64,000 bases of DNA from Mycolicibacter sp. MU0102 (GTDB taxonomy: Bacteria > Actinomycetota > Actinomycetes > Mycobacteriales > Mycobacteriaceae). Below the pieces are notes generated by a model that saw nothing but the letters and a program-made list of their open reading frames with translations, made no database searches and had not been told where the DNA came from. The stretch covers positions 496,001-560,000 of the forward strand of contig NZ_OY726398.1 in assembly GCF_963378105.1 (NCBI RefSeq), written 5' to 3'. A program made the translations under genes and the position numbers. This document shows positions 15,804 through 24,312 of this stretch, piece after piece (the stretch's first letter is position 1; every line of letters starts with the position of its first letter).

Positions 15804-15974
15804 GGTGGTTTAGCGAGGCTCGCCGGAGGCGAGTCGAAGCTGGAACCGCCGCATATACCCGGTGGTTTAGCGAGGCTCGCCGGAGGCGAGTCGAAGCTGG
15901 AATCGCCGCATATACCCGGTGGTTTAGCGAGGCTCGCCGGAGGCGAGTCGAAGCTGGAATCGCCGCATATACCC
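15804..15974. repeat. 57-bp tandem repeat, three copies, intergenic
   Basis: Units start at 15804, 15861 and 15918 with GGTGGTTTAGCGAGGCTCGC and end GCCGCATATACCC. Copies are nearly identical; the first has C where the others have T in GGAA(C/T)CGCC. Each unit contains the near-perfect inverted repeat GGCTCGCC-GGA-GGCGAGTC, so each copy can form a hairpin. The unit length is a multiple of three and is open in several frames, but the surrounding region is intergenic. Size and setting resemble mycobacterial VNTR/MIRU loci. Confidence 0.9.
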
Positions 15975-15984
15975 CGCCGGGCAG

Positions 15985-17346
15985 ATGGCGGATGATGGTG
16001 GAGTGGTGCATCCAGAGAACCAGTCGAGTTGGCCGGGCGCTGCGCAAGCCGTGCAGTCGTTGGCGGAGTCGTTCGCGGGCGCCGACCCAGACGCGGACGC
16101 GGTCCGATTGCGTGATCTGCGCCGGATGAAAGTGGTGGCGCTGAGTTTCCTGCTCGGCGCCACTGTGGTCTTCCTGCTGTGTCGATGGGCAGCCACCCAC
16201 GGGGTAGAAGGCACAGCCCCCACCTGGGTGGGCTACGTCGGTGCGGCGGCCGAGGCCGGCATGGTCGGCGCGCTGGCGGACTGGTTCGCGGTAACCGCAC
16301 TGTTCAAGCACCCGCTGGGGATACCCATCCCGCACACCGCGATCATCAAGCGCAAGAAAGATCAGCTCGGGGAGGGGCTGGGCACGTTCGTGCGGGAGAA
16401 CTTCCTGTCACCACCGGTGATCGAGACCAAGCTGCGGGACGCGCAGGTCGCCGGCCGGGTGGGTAAATGGCTGTCGGAGCCGGCGCATGCCGAGCGGGTG
16501 GCCGCCGAGACCGCGACCGTGCTGCGGGTCCTGATCGAGATGCTGCGCGACGACGACGTCCAGGACGTGATCGACCGGATGATCGTTCAGCGCATCGCCG
16601 AGCCGCACTGGGGTCCGCCGGTCGGCCGGGTGCTGGGTTCCCTACTGGCGGAGAACCGGCAGGAGGCGTTGATTCAGCTGTTGGCCGACCGGGCCTTCCA
16701 GTGGTCGCTCAATGCCGGCGAAGTCATCCAGCGGGTGGTGGAGCGTGACTCGCCGACCTGGTCGCCGCGATTCGTCGATCACCTGGTCGGCGACCGCATC
16801 CACCGTGAACTGATGGATTTCACCGACAAGGTGCGCCGTAATCCCGATCACGAACTGCGGCGCAGCGCGACCCGGTTCCTGTTCGAATTCGCCGACGATC
16901 TGCAGCACGACCAGGCGACCATCGCGAAGGCCGACGCGGTCAAAGAGCAGCTGATGGCGCGCGAAGAAGTCGCCAACGCCGCGGCCACGGCCTGGCGGAC
17001 GCTCAAGCGACTGGTGCTCGAAGGCGTCGACGACCCGTCCAGCGCGCTGCGGACACGGGTGGCTTCGACTGTGGTCCAGGTCGGAGAGTCGTTGCGCGAC
17101 AAGGCCGAACTGCGCGACAAGGTCGACAACTGGATCGTGCGGGCCGCCCAGCATCTGGTGGGCCATTACGGCGTGGAGATCACCGCGATCATCACCGAGA
17201 CCATCGAGCGCTGGGATGCCGCCGAGGCGAGCCGACGCATCGAACTGCACGTCGGGCGTGACTTGCAGTTCATCCGGATCAACGGCACGGTGGTCGGCTC
17301 GCTGGCCGGCCTGGCGATCTACGCCATAGCTCAACTTATGTTCTGA
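15985..17346 (+). CDS. DUF445 family membrane protein (Rv0473-like)
   Basis: A 453-residue protein. A hydrophilic N-terminus is followed by a TM helix (VVALSFLLGATVVFLLCRWAA) and the family core WVGYVGAAAEAGMVGALADWFAVTALFKHPLGIPIPHTAIIKRKKDQLGEGLGTFV. A long charged helical region continues to a C-terminal hydrophobic helix (SLAGLAIYAIAQL). The ADWFAVTALF...IPHTAI signature is typical of DUF445. The ATG at 15985 has a poor ribosome-binding site, and GTG at 16003, after GATGGTGGA, is an alternative start. Position matches Rv0473. Function is unknown; a scaffold role at the membrane is possible. Confidence 0.85.
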   Translation: MADDGGVVHPENQSSWPGAAQAVQSLAESFAGADPDADAVRLRDLRRMKVVALSFLLGATVVFLLCRWAATHGVEGTAPTWVGYVGAAAEAGMVGALADWFAVTALFKHPLGIPIPHTAIIKRKKDQLGEGLGTFVRENFLSPPVIETKLRDAQVAGRVGKWLSEPAHAERVAAETATVLRVLIEMLRDDDVQDVIDRMIVQRIAEPHWGPPVGRVLGSLLAENRQEALIQLLADRAFQWSLNAGEVIQRVVERDSPTWSPRFVDHLVGDRIHRELMDFTDKVRRNPDHELRRSATRFLFEFADDLQHDQATIAKADAVKEQLMAREEVANAAATAWRTLKRLVLEGVDDPSSALRTRVASTVVQVGESLRDKAELRDKVDNWIVRAAQHLVGHYGVEITAIITETIERWDAAEASRRIELHVGRDLQFIRINGTVVGSLAGLAIYAIAQLMF

Positions 17347-17355
17347 CCTGCGCTA

Positions 17356-17392
17356 GCAAGTGCTTGCAAAAGTTAGCACTGGGCCGTATCGT
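17356..17392 (+). promoter_or_regulatory. Candidate promoter and operator for the XRE regulator gene
   Basis: TTGCAA at 17364-17369 and TATCGT at 17387-17392 are 17 bp apart, a good SigA-type pair about 42 bp upstream of the start codon. The inverted repeat GCAAG-TG-CTTGC at 17356-17367 overlaps the -35 box, as expected for an autorepressor operator. Confidence 0.5.
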
Positions 17393-17433
17393 GGCACGTG
17401 TCAGCACTCGCCAGTCCACGAAAGGGGTCACCG

Positions 17434-17826
17434 GTGTCGCAGGATGACAAGCTCACCGCGGTGGTCTCCACGGCTGCGGCGGATATCGGTAGCTTCATTC
17501 GGTCCCAGCGCGAAGCCGCGCAGGTGTCCATGCGTCAGCTGGCCGACAAGGCCGGCGTCAGCAACCCGTATCTGAGCCAGATCGAACGTGGACTGCGCAA
17601 GCCTTCCGCTGACGTCCTCAACCAGATCGCCAAGGCCCTAAGGGTTTCCGCCGAGGTGCTCTACGTCCGGGCGGGAATTTTGGAGCCGAGCGAGAAGAGC
17701 GAGGTCCGTGACGCCGTCATTGCCGATGCAGCGATCACGGAACGGCAAAAGCAGGTTCTGCTCGACATCTACACCTCCTTCGTCCAGCAGAACGAAGCCG
17801 ACGGTGAGGAGACGCCAGCTGACTGA
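17434..17826 (+). CDS. XRE-family helix-turn-helix regulator (Rv0474-like)
   Basis: A 130-residue regulator from a GTG at 17434 with AAAGGGG seven bases upstream. The Cro/XRE domain spans about residues 15-75 (FIRSQREAAQVSMRQLADKAGVSNPYLSQIERGLRKPSADVLNQIAKAL). A short C-terminal helix pair follows (ERQKQVLLDIYTSFV). It lies 60 bp upstream of hbhA in the same direction, so it may control or be co-transcribed with it. It matches Rv0474. The palindrome over its own -35 box suggests autoregulation. Confidence 0.9.
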   Translation: MSQDDKLTAVVSTAAADIGSFIRSQREAAQVSMRQLADKAGVSNPYLSQIERGLRKPSADVLNQIAKALRVSAEVLYVRAGILEPSEKSEVRDAVIADAAITERQKQVLLDIYTSFVQQNEADGEETPAD

Positions 17827-17887
17827 TCCTCTGTCGTTCTCCTGACCGATCTACCTACGCACGATTTCAACCCGAAAGGAACCCGAC

Positions 17888-18505
17888 ATGGCCGAGAACC
17901 CGACCATCGAAGAACTGAAGGCCCCGCTGCTCGCCGCGCTCGGCGCAGCCGACCTGGCGCTGGCCACCGTGAATGACCTCGTCGCCAACCTGCGTGATCG
18001 CGCCGGCGAAGCCCGCGAGGACGCCAGCACCCGGGTTGAGGAGAGCCGCGCTCGCCTGACCAAGCTGCAAGAGGACCTGCCCGAGCAGCTCGCCGAGCTG
18101 CGGGAGCGCTTCACCGCCGACGAGCTGCGCAAGGCCGCCGAGGGTTACGTGGAGGCTGCCAGCGACCGGTACAACGACCTGGTGGCGCGCGGCGAGGCCG
18201 CTCTGGTGCGCCTGCGCAGCCAGTCCGGTCTGGACGACGCCTCGGCCCAGGTGGAGGGCTACGTCGACCAGGCCGTCGAGCTGACCCAGGAGGTGCTGGG
18301 CAACGTCGCGTCGCAGACCCGCGAGGTCGGTGAGCGCGCCGCCAAGCTGGTCGGCATCGAGCTGCCCAAGAAGGACGAGCCCGCGCCGGCTCCCGCCAAG
18401 AAGGCTCCGGCTGCCAAGAAGGCCGCCCCGGCTGCCAAGAAGGCTCCGGCCAAGAAGGCCCCGGCCGCCAAGAAGGCACCGGCCAAGAAGGTCACCCAGA
18501 AGTAG
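17888..18505 (+). CDS. hbhA: Heparin-binding haemagglutinin
   Basis: A 205-residue surface adhesin that binds heparan sulfate on epithelial cells. Residues 1-150 are a charged helical, coiled-coil-forming region (TVNDLVANLRDRAGEAREDASTRVEESRARLTKLQEDL). From about residue 160 the tail is repeats of Lys, Ala and Pro (PAKKAPAAKKAAPAAKK and similar), the heparin-binding region whose lysines are methylated in M. tuberculosis. There is no signal peptide, as in known HbhA. ATG with GAAAGGA upstream. Confidence 0.95.
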   Translation: MAENPTIEELKAPLLAALGAADLALATVNDLVANLRDRAGEAREDASTRVEESRARLTKLQEDLPEQLAELRERFTADELRKAAEGYVEAASDRYNDLVARGEAALVRLRSQSGLDDASAQVEGYVDQAVELTQEVLGNVASQTREVGERAAKLVGIELPKKDEPAPAPAKKAPAAKKAAPAAKKAPAKKAPAAKKAPAKKVTQK

Positions 18506-18548
18506 TCGCAGTTCGACGCCCGGGACGGTGCCCGCCTAGGCTTGCAGC

Positions 18549-18830
18549 GTGATCGCTGCGAACCTGGTGGGTACCGTCCTTGGCGTTTTGCAGATCGCCG
18601 TCTTCGCGACGTCGGTGTACGCCTTCGTCCACGCCGCGATGCAACGCTCTGACGCCTACACCGCCGCCGACAAGCTCACCAAGCCGGTCTGGCTGGTGAT
18701 TCTCGGGGTGTGCGGGCTGCTGGCATTGGTGTTGCAGGTGATGGGGATGGCGATCGCGGCCTGCGCGGCCGGGGTCTACCTGGTGGACGTGCGCCCCCGA
18801 CTCCTTGAGGTCCAAGGCAAGTCCCACTAG
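18549..18830 (+). CDS. Small DUF2516-type membrane protein (Rv0476-like)
   Basis: A 93-residue protein with two or three hydrophobic helices (NLVGTVLGVLQIAVFATSVYAFV and VWLVILGVCGLLALVLQVMGMAIAACAAGVYLVDV) separated by the polar ALQRSDAYTAADKLTKP-like segment (MQRSDAYTAADKLTKP). GTG start 43 bp after hbhA. It is followed 4 bp later by a secreted protein, forming a tight chain to deoC. It matches Rv0476. No catalytic motif. Confidence 0.82.
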   Translation: MIAANLVGTVLGVLQIAVFATSVYAFVHAAMQRSDAYTAADKLTKPVWLVILGVCGLLALVLQVMGMAIAACAAGVYLVDVRPRLLEVQGKSH

Positions 18831-18834
18831 CCCC

Positions 18835-19242
18835 ATGCTGCGTGCGTTCGTCCTTGCGGCCTTGGGTGCCGCGGCCGCGGTGCTGGGTGCGGCGCCGGCC
18901 ACCGCTGACACCGGGTTGTTCGGCTTTGTCGACCACACCGAGTGGGTCAGCTACGACGGCCGGTCGAGTCTGCGGGTGTACCCGACCTCCTCTGCGCGGG
19001 CGGCGGCGCTGCGGCTCGACACCGACGGCGCGGGTGAACAGGCTTGGCGGGAGGTGCTCGTCAGCGCCCCCGACGCCGATACCCCCGGCATGCGCGACCA
19101 ATTCCTCTGCCACTTCAGCTACGCCGAGTTCGCCCGACCCGGCAAGACCAGCTGGAACCTTGAGCCGTGGCGCCCCGTCGTCGACGGCGTGACCATGCTC
19201 GAATCCGGATGCAATCCGGGTGCCGCCGAGGAGGCCTTCTGA
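18835..19242 (+). CDS. Small secreted DUF2599-type protein (Rv0477-like)
   Basis: A 135-residue protein with a signal peptide (MLRAFVLAALGAAAAVLGAAPATA) and mature part DTGLFGFVDHTEWVSYDGRSSLRVYPTS...AWREVLVSAPDADTPGMRDQFLCHFSYAEFARPGKTSWNLEPWRPVVD, the DUF2599 pattern. It has two Cys that could pair. The ATG at 18835 is five bases after the previous stop. Its stop codon overlaps the deoC start by one base (TGATG), indicating translational coupling. Function unknown. Confidence 0.82.
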   Translation: MLRAFVLAALGAAAAVLGAAPATADTGLFGFVDHTEWVSYDGRSSLRVYPTSSARAAALRLDTDGAGEQAWREVLVSAPDADTPGMRDQFLCHFSYAEFARPGKTSWNLEPWRPVVDGVTMLESGCNPGAAEEAF

Positions 19243-19925
19243 TGCCCACCACCCGCTGGGACCGCGACCAGGTGGCCAAACTGGTCGACCACACCCTGCT
19301 CAAACCCGAAGCCACCGCGGAGCAGGTGATCGCCGTTGTCGCCGAAGCCGCCGAACTCGGGGTGGCCGCGGTGTGTGTATCGCCGTCGATGGTGGCCACT
19401 GCGGCTGGGGCCAACCCCTCCGGCGTCCCGATCGCCGCGGTCGCAGGATTCCCGTCCGGCAAGCATCTGTCGGTGGTCAAAGCCCAGGAGGCCGCATTGG
19501 CCGCAGCGGACGGGGCGGCCGAGATCGACATGGTTATCGACGTCGGCGCGGCACTGGCGGGTGATTTCGCCGCGGTGGACGCCGACATCGCCACCGTGCG
19601 CGCCGCGGTGCCCCAGGCGGTGCTCAAGGTGATCGTCGAATCCGCCGCGCTGCTGGAGTTCGCCGGCGACGCCGCTCTGGTCGCTGCCTGCCGGGCCGCC
19701 GAAGATGCCGGCGCGGATTTCGTAAAGACCTCCACGGGATTTCATCCGTCCGGCGGGGCGAGTGTGCACGCGGTGGCACTGATGGCCGGCACGGTCGATG
19801 GCCGGTTAGGGGTCAAGGCCAGCGGCGGTATCCGCAATGCCGACGATGCGCTGGCCATGCTCGAGGCCGGAGCGACTCGACTGGGACTATCCGGCACTCG
19901 TGGGGTGCTCGACGGACTGGGGTAG
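19242..19925 (+). CDS. deoC: Deoxyribose-phosphate aldolase
   Basis: A 227-residue class I aldolase that converts 2-deoxyribose 5-phosphate to glyceraldehyde 3-phosphate and acetaldehyde in nucleoside catabolism. Visible marks are LVDHTLLKPEAT, the AEIDMVIDVGA acidic motif, VLKVIVESAAL, FVKTSTGF with the Schiff-base Lys at residue 162, and GVKASGGIR with the second active-site Lys. The ATG overlaps the preceding stop. It matches Rv0478. It is the last gene of the hbhA-side run before the calpain-like gene, whose possible GTG start is only 9 bp on. Confidence 0.95.
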   Translation: MPTTRWDRDQVAKLVDHTLLKPEATAEQVIAVVAEAAELGVAAVCVSPSMVATAAGANPSGVPIAAVAGFPSGKHLSVVKAQEAALAAADGAAEIDMVIDVGAALAGDFAAVDADIATVRAAVPQAVLKVIVESAALLEFAGDAALVAACRAAEDAGADFVKTSTGFHPSGGASVHAVALMAGTVDGRLGVKASGGIRNADDALAMLEAGATRLGLSGTRGVLDGLG

Positions 19926-19976
19926 CCCGGCTGGGTGACTACCCAAGTCGGGCGACCGCCGATAGCCTTTGCGGCT

Positions 19977-21136
19977 ATGCCCGATGCGCGTGGTGCATTC
20001 GCCGATGCCGCGCGTGCGCGCGAGCAGGATTTGGCGCAACGCCTGGCGACGGCTGTCGAGGTGGATCGCGCTTTCGTCGAGGCGCTGAGTGGGGCGTGCC
20101 GAAAGGCGGTGTGGGGACGGCGACGCCTGGACGCCATTGGGGTCGAGATCAGCGACGTCGTGGCCCGGCAAGGCGTACTCGGCCTCGACACCCCGGCGGG
20201 CGCTCGGCAGTTCCAGGCATTCCTCGCCACAAAGGCCAGAGAGATCCACCGGGTCGTGGACGAGGTCTCCGCTGACAGCACGAGCAGAACGGGGACGCTG
20301 CGGTCGCTGCGGTATCCGATGGGTGACGGCGCGCCGCTGTCTCCCCCGATCGATACGCTCGGCGGCCAACACCGGTGGACCGACAAAGATCTATACCCGC
20401 ACGACCCGACCGCCGCCGACGTGAAGCAGGACAGCGTCGGGGATTGCTATCTGGACGCCACCATGGGCGCCATCGCCAACGCCAACCCGCACGGATCAAA
20501 GATCGCATTCAATTCGACGACCAGACGGGGACTTTCGACGTCACCCTCTGGGATGGGCGGGAGTGGAAGCACATCGGCGTCACGCAGGCCGACATCGACA
20601 CCGACATCAAACACAACGGCGCAAGCTGGCTCGACAACGGCCGGCCCGACGCGGCGTTGTGGCCGACGGTGCTGGAGTCGGCGTACGCGAAACTCAAATA
20701 CCCGGACCGGGACCTCGGCGACGCCCTCGGCAACGACGTGGGGATCGGGCAGGGTGGCTATGCCAAGGATGCGCTGGAGGCGCTGACCGGCAACCGCGGC
20801 ACGGTAATCAACCCCGAGAGCGTCTGGTTGACCAATCAGCATATCGACCAAGCGATTTCCGGGGCGTTGTCCAATCATCAGCCGGTGACGATCTCCACTT
20901 CTCCTGAAGGAGCACCGTTGACGCAAAGCCATGTCTATGTGGTCGAAGGCATCAGCGGTGTCGGCAGCGATGCCATGGTGACGCTGCGAAATCCGTGGGA
21001 GACCAATATCGGAACGCCGATCGACACCCCCGATGCGCTGGTCACCGTCCGGCTCGGCGACCTGATCGGGTCCGGGCTGCCCGGTCCCCTCGGCAAGCAC
21101 CCGATGTCGGGCGTCAACATCGGTTCACTCGGATGA
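19977..21136 (+). pseudogene. Frameshifted calpain-like (C2) cysteine protease with a DUF4226-like N-terminal domain
   Basis: Two overlapping frames make one protein. Residues 1-115 (AREQDLAQRLATAVEVDRAF..., DTPAGARQFQAFLATKAREIHRV) resemble the helical DUF4226-type domain of mycobacterial proteins. The calpain core follows: KQDSVGDCYLDATMGAIA with Cys157. The second frame then continues RIKDRIQFDDQTGTFDVTLWDG with the catalytic His in TQSHVYVVEG and Asn in LRNPWE. One base is missing in the CCC at 20486-20488: adding a C restores AAC CCC GCA CGG, joining the frames exactly. All three triad residues are intact. A sequencing slip, a recent inactivating mutation and recoding are all possible. 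Start could also be GTG 19935. The stop overlaps the next gene's start. Confidence 0.75.
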
Positions 21137-21642
21137 AGGCAAGCAAGGCGATGGTGATAAGCGCAGCGGTGGTCGTGGGGATCGTCATAGTCCTTGCCGG
21201 ATATGTCTTCTGGCAGTACCGAAGCGCTGCGCCGCCCGCGCTGGGTGACAGTCGGGTGTACGCCCAGAGCGCCGACATTCCCGTCACATCGGTGCCGGAT
21301 CATGCCGGCGCCGAGAAGCAGTTGCGCGAATTCGCCGACGGCATAGCGCCCGGCTACCGGGTGGCCGACGAACGGTTTCTCGCTTCCGGGGTCCCACTGG
21401 TGTGGGATGCGTTGCGGCACTTCGTCGGGCCGGACCTCTCGCGGTCCGGCTACGCGCTGACGGCGGATGGTTTCGCTACCGACTTCGCCATCGAATACAG
21501 CGTGTACGGACACAGCGGCGGAATTCGGCGTTGGTTCAACGACGACCTGATCCTGATCGCGGGCTTCAACCGCCCTGCGGTACCGGCAGCGGCAGACCCG
21601 GACGCCTACCTCTACGGATACTTCCGGCTCGCCCGGACCTGA
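21133..21642 (+). CDS. Single-pass membrane protein coupled to the calpain-like gene
   Basis: A 169-residue protein with an N-terminal membrane anchor (KAMVISAAVVVGIVIVLAGYVFW) and an extracytoplasmic domain of about 140 residues (LREFADGIAPGYRVADERFLASGVPLVWDALRHFVGP...). The ATG overlaps the upstream stop as ATGA, so its translation is tied to the calpain-like gene. It could be an immunity-like or chaperone partner of that protease. This is inference from context alone. No family recognised. Confidence 0.75.
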   Translation: MKASKAMVISAAVVVGIVIVLAGYVFWQYRSAAPPALGDSRVYAQSADIPVTSVPDHAGAEKQLREFADGIAPGYRVADERFLASGVPLVWDALRHFVGPDLSRSGYALTADGFATDFAIEYSVYGHSGGIRRWFNDDLILIAGFNRPAVPAAADPDAYLYGYFRLART

Positions 21643-21646
21643 TGAC

Positions 21647-22414
21647 TTACAGCGAGTCGAAGCATTGACTCGACGAAGACCCCTGCTGGATGGCGGCATT
21701 CTGGGTCGAGAATTTCACCACCACACCGGAATCGGTGACTGCCACGCTGTCGAGGTGGATGCCCAGCGGAAGGTTGTCGGTCACCTTTGCGGTCAGTTCG
21801 TCGAGGCGGCGCTGCACGGTATCGGTGTCGAGGTCGTGGCCCAGCGCCTCCAGATCGACCACCTGCAGCGACAGCCCGTTGTTCACCAGTTGCGGCTTGA
21901 CGGTCGCCTTGTTGAGCAGGCCCTTGAGTTGGACGGTGCCGGCACCCGGGTCGGCGGTGACACTGCCGGTGACGATGCTGCCGATCATCGGGACCACGTC
22001 CTGAATCGACTGCTTGATCCCGTCGGCCGGCCAGGTGATGGTGCCCTCCAGTGACCCGATGGTGCCTTTGGAGTCCGAGGCACCCGCGCCCTTGTTCAGC
22101 CGGACGTTGCGGATGTCCAGATCGAGCTGCATGCCCTTGGCCTGCCGGATCTGGTTACCGGCGGTCTTGACCGAGATGTGGGAGTACTCGCCGTTGAAGT
22201 ACTGCGCTAGCACCGGGGGAGTGGTCCCGAAGGACACGGTGGCGTCGTCCTGCGCCTCGCATTTGACGGCTTCGGCGACCAGGGTGTTCGCACGGTGGCG
22301 GGCGTAGAGCTCACCGCCGAGCATTCCTACCAGTGCTATTGCGAGCACCGCGGTCAAGGCCAGCATGATCGCCGGCAGGCCGGAAAACCGATGTGTGGGT
22401 CCGGGTGCGCTCAT
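21647..22414 (-). CDS. DUF2993 (LmeA-type) membrane-anchored lipid-binding-like protein
   Basis: A 255-residue protein with one N-terminal TM helix (AIMLALTAVLAIALVGMLGGEL) and a periplasmic DUF2993 domain: VKCEAQDDATVSFGTTPPVLAQYFNGEYSHISVKTAGNQ, then IGSLEGTITWPADGIKQSIQDVVP and a C-terminal VAVTDSGVVVKFSTQNAA. In mycobacteria this domain occurs in LmeA, a protein needed for lipomannan elongation. It lies 9 bp downstream of a longer paralogue with the same domain, a tandem duplication. The tail LmeA-like function is inferred. Confidence 0.85.
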   Translation of the reverse strand: MSAPGPTHRFSGLPAIMLALTAVLAIALVGMLGGELYARHRANTLVAEAVKCEAQDDATVSFGTTPPVLAQYFNGEYSHISVKTAGNQIRQAKGMQLDLDIRNVRLNKGAGASDSKGTIGSLEGTITWPADGIKQSIQDVVPMIGSIVTGSVTADPGAGTVQLKGLLNKATVKPQLVNNGLSLQVVDLEALGHDLDTDTVQRRLDELTAKVTDNLPLGIHLDSVAVTDSGVVVKFSTQNAAIQQGSSSSQCFDSL

Positions 22415-22423
22415 TGTGCAAGG

Positions 22424-23488
22424 TTACAGATGCGCGAAGCAGGGGTCATCCGTCCGCGGAATCGAGGCGTTATGGGTGGAGAACCGCGCCACCACACCGG
22501 TATCGGTGACCTCGATGCTGTCGGCGCGCAGACCGAGCGGATAGCGCTTGGTCAACTCCGTGGCGAACCGGTCCAACTCGGGTTGCAGCGACTCTCGCGG
22601 CAGAGTCAGGGCGCCTAGGCCGGTCAGTTTCTGCACCTGCAGGGATAGACCCCCGTTGACGACTTCGGGCTTGACCACGACGGTGGCCAGACCGAACGCA
22701 CCGCGCAGCTCGACGGTGCCGTCCTGTGCATTGGTCTTGAGGTCGGAGACCAGGTTGCCCAGGATCGGCACCATGTTCTGCACGGTCTCTTTGATCCCGG
22801 CCGACGGCCAGGTCAGCGTCGCCTGCAGGGAACCGATGGTGCCCCGCGAGTCGCCGGTGCCGTGCAGATCGACATCGGAGATGCTCAGGTCGGCGGTCAT
22901 CTGCTTGGCGTCTTTGACCTGATTGCCCGCAGTGTGGATGGAGATGTTGGTGTAGTTGCCGGTGATGTGCTGCCACAAGAACGGCGGCGTCACCCCGAAC
23001 GAGGCGCTGGCCTTGTCGTTCACCACGCACTCGGTTGCCTTGGCCACCTTGCTGTCGCCGATACGGCGGGCGATCAACTCGGCGCCGATCACCCCCGCCA
23101 GCGCCAGCGCGATCACTGTCACCAAGATCAGGACCAGGGCCAGCGGGTCACGTAGCACCGAAGCCGACCGTGACGGGGCGTCCGGGGCTTCGATCACGGT
23201 GGTGGGCGCCTCAGCGGCCTGCGTCGGCGCCGGCTGCGGCACCGGGTCCGTGGGCGGCGACCCGGCGCCCTGCGCGGGCGCCGGGGTCTGCGGCGGCACG
23301 GGAGGGTGTGCAGGTGCCGCGGGAATCCGGGTGGTGGGCTCTTCACGCCCGCCCGCCGGCATCTGCTGGGTGGGCGAGGCGGACGGCTCCGGCGGACGGG
23401 GCGGCGTAGCGCTGCCTTGGGGTTCGGGCTGGCCGGTGGGGCGAGCCCAGGGTGACTCGTCTTGGGGAGGTCCGGGCGGATTGCTCAC
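22424..23488 (-). CDS. DUF2993 membrane protein with Pro-rich cytoplasmic N-terminus (Rv0479c-like)
   Basis: A 354-residue protein. Residues 1-120 are cytosolic, rich in Pro, Ala and Gln with TTRIP and TTVIE segments. Then come one TM helix (PLALVLILVTVIALALAGVIGAELI) and a DUF2993 domain (ATECVVNDKASASFGVTPPFLWQHITGNYTNISIHTAGNQVK... to VTDTGVVARFSTHNASI). It resembles Rv0479c in length and layout. The GTG start at 23488 overlaps the stop of the nitrilase-family gene by four bases, so the two are translationally coupled. Confidence 0.87.
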   Translation of the reverse strand: MSNPPGPPQDESPWARPTGQPEPQGSATPPRPPEPSASPTQQMPAGGREEPTTRIPAAPAHPPVPPQTPAPAQGAGSPPTDPVPQPAPTQAAEAPTTVIEAPDAPSRSASVLRDPLALVLILVTVIALALAGVIGAELIARRIGDSKVAKATECVVNDKASASFGVTPPFLWQHITGNYTNISIHTAGNQVKDAKQMTADLSISDVDLHGTGDSRGTIGSLQATLTWPSAGIKETVQNMVPILGNLVSDLKTNAQDGTVELRGAFGLATVVVKPEVVNGGLSLQVQKLTGLGALTLPRESLQPELDRFATELTKRYPLGLRADSIEVTDTGVVARFSTHNASIPRTDDPCFAHL

Positions 23489-24303
23489 CCGCGCGATTGT
23501 GCCTTACCGACCTGAAGGAAGCTCGCACGATTGCTCAACACCGCTAGCGTCCGGCGGGCGGTGGAGACCGCGTCGAGGTCGATGTCGCAGACCAGTAGCT
23601 GCGGCGATGCGCCGGCAGCGGCGATCACCTCACCCCACGGCGAGGTGATCATGCTGTGGCCCACTCCGGTCGGCGCGCCCGAGGAATCCTCGGCAACGCC
23701 TGGGTCGGCCTGCCCTACCGCGACGACATAGCTGGTTGAATCCAGCGCCCGGGCCCGAGCCAGCAGCTCCCACTGGGACAGCTTTCCCGGGCCGGCGCCC
23801 CACGAGGCGCAGACCGCGATCAGCTGTGCGCCGCGGTCGGCCAATTCGGTGTACAGCGCCGGGAACCGGATGTCATAACAGGTCGACAACCCGACGCCGA
23901 CGCCGTTGACATCGATCACCACCGGCTCGAATCCCGGTGCCACCGTGCGTGATTCGGTGAAACCGAAGGCGTCGTAGAGGTGGACCTTGTGATAGTGCGT
24001 GTCGGTTCCGGGGCCGACCGCCAACAACGTGTTGGTGACGCGTCCACCATCGGCCGGGGTGAACATTCCGGCGACCACGGTGATCTGAGCTCGCGCGGCG
24101 ACTTCGCGAACCTGCGTGGCCCACGGCCCGTCGAGAGGCTCGGCAACCGGGCCCAGCGGCACCCCGAACCGGCACATCGCCGCCTCCGGGAACACCACCA
24201 GCGACGCCCCCTGCTCGGCGGCCCGTTCGGTGTAGTCGGTCACCAGTTGCAGATTCGCGGCCGGGTCGGCGCCGCTGAGTATCTGCGCACAAGCAATCCG
24301 CAT
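23485..24303 (-). CDS. Carbon-nitrogen hydrolase (nitrilase/omega-amidase family, Rv0480c-like)
   Basis: A 272-residue hydrolase with the complete catalytic set: Glu in VVFPEAAMCRFG, Lys in HYHKVHLYDAFGF, Cys in GLSTCYDIRFPALY. The family splits amide or nitrile bonds of small metabolites; deaminated glutathione is one known substrate of close relatives, so metabolite repair is plausible here. Cytoplasmic, no signal peptide. ATG at 24303. It sits 9 bp downstream of a DUF2505 gene and couples to the DUF2993 gene through a GTGA overlap. Confidence 0.9.
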   Translation of the reverse strand: MRIACAQILSGADPAANLQLVTDYTERAAEQGASLVVFPEAAMCRFGVPLGPVAEPLDGPWATQVREVAARAQITVVAGMFTPADGGRVTNTLLAVGPGTDTHYHKVHLYDAFGFTESRTVAPGFEPVVIDVNGVGVGLSTCYDIRFPALYTELADRGAQLIAVCASWGAGPGKLSQWELLARARALDSTSYVVAVGQADPGVAEDSSGAPTGVGHSMITSPWGEVIAAAGASPQLLVCDIDLDAVSTARRTLAVLSNRASFLQVGKAQSRG

Positions 24304-24312
24304 GGATCCAGC

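Noticed and set aside
15804..15974. CRISPR array
   Set aside because: Only three 57-bp units directly abutting with no unique spacers; this is a plain tandem repeat.
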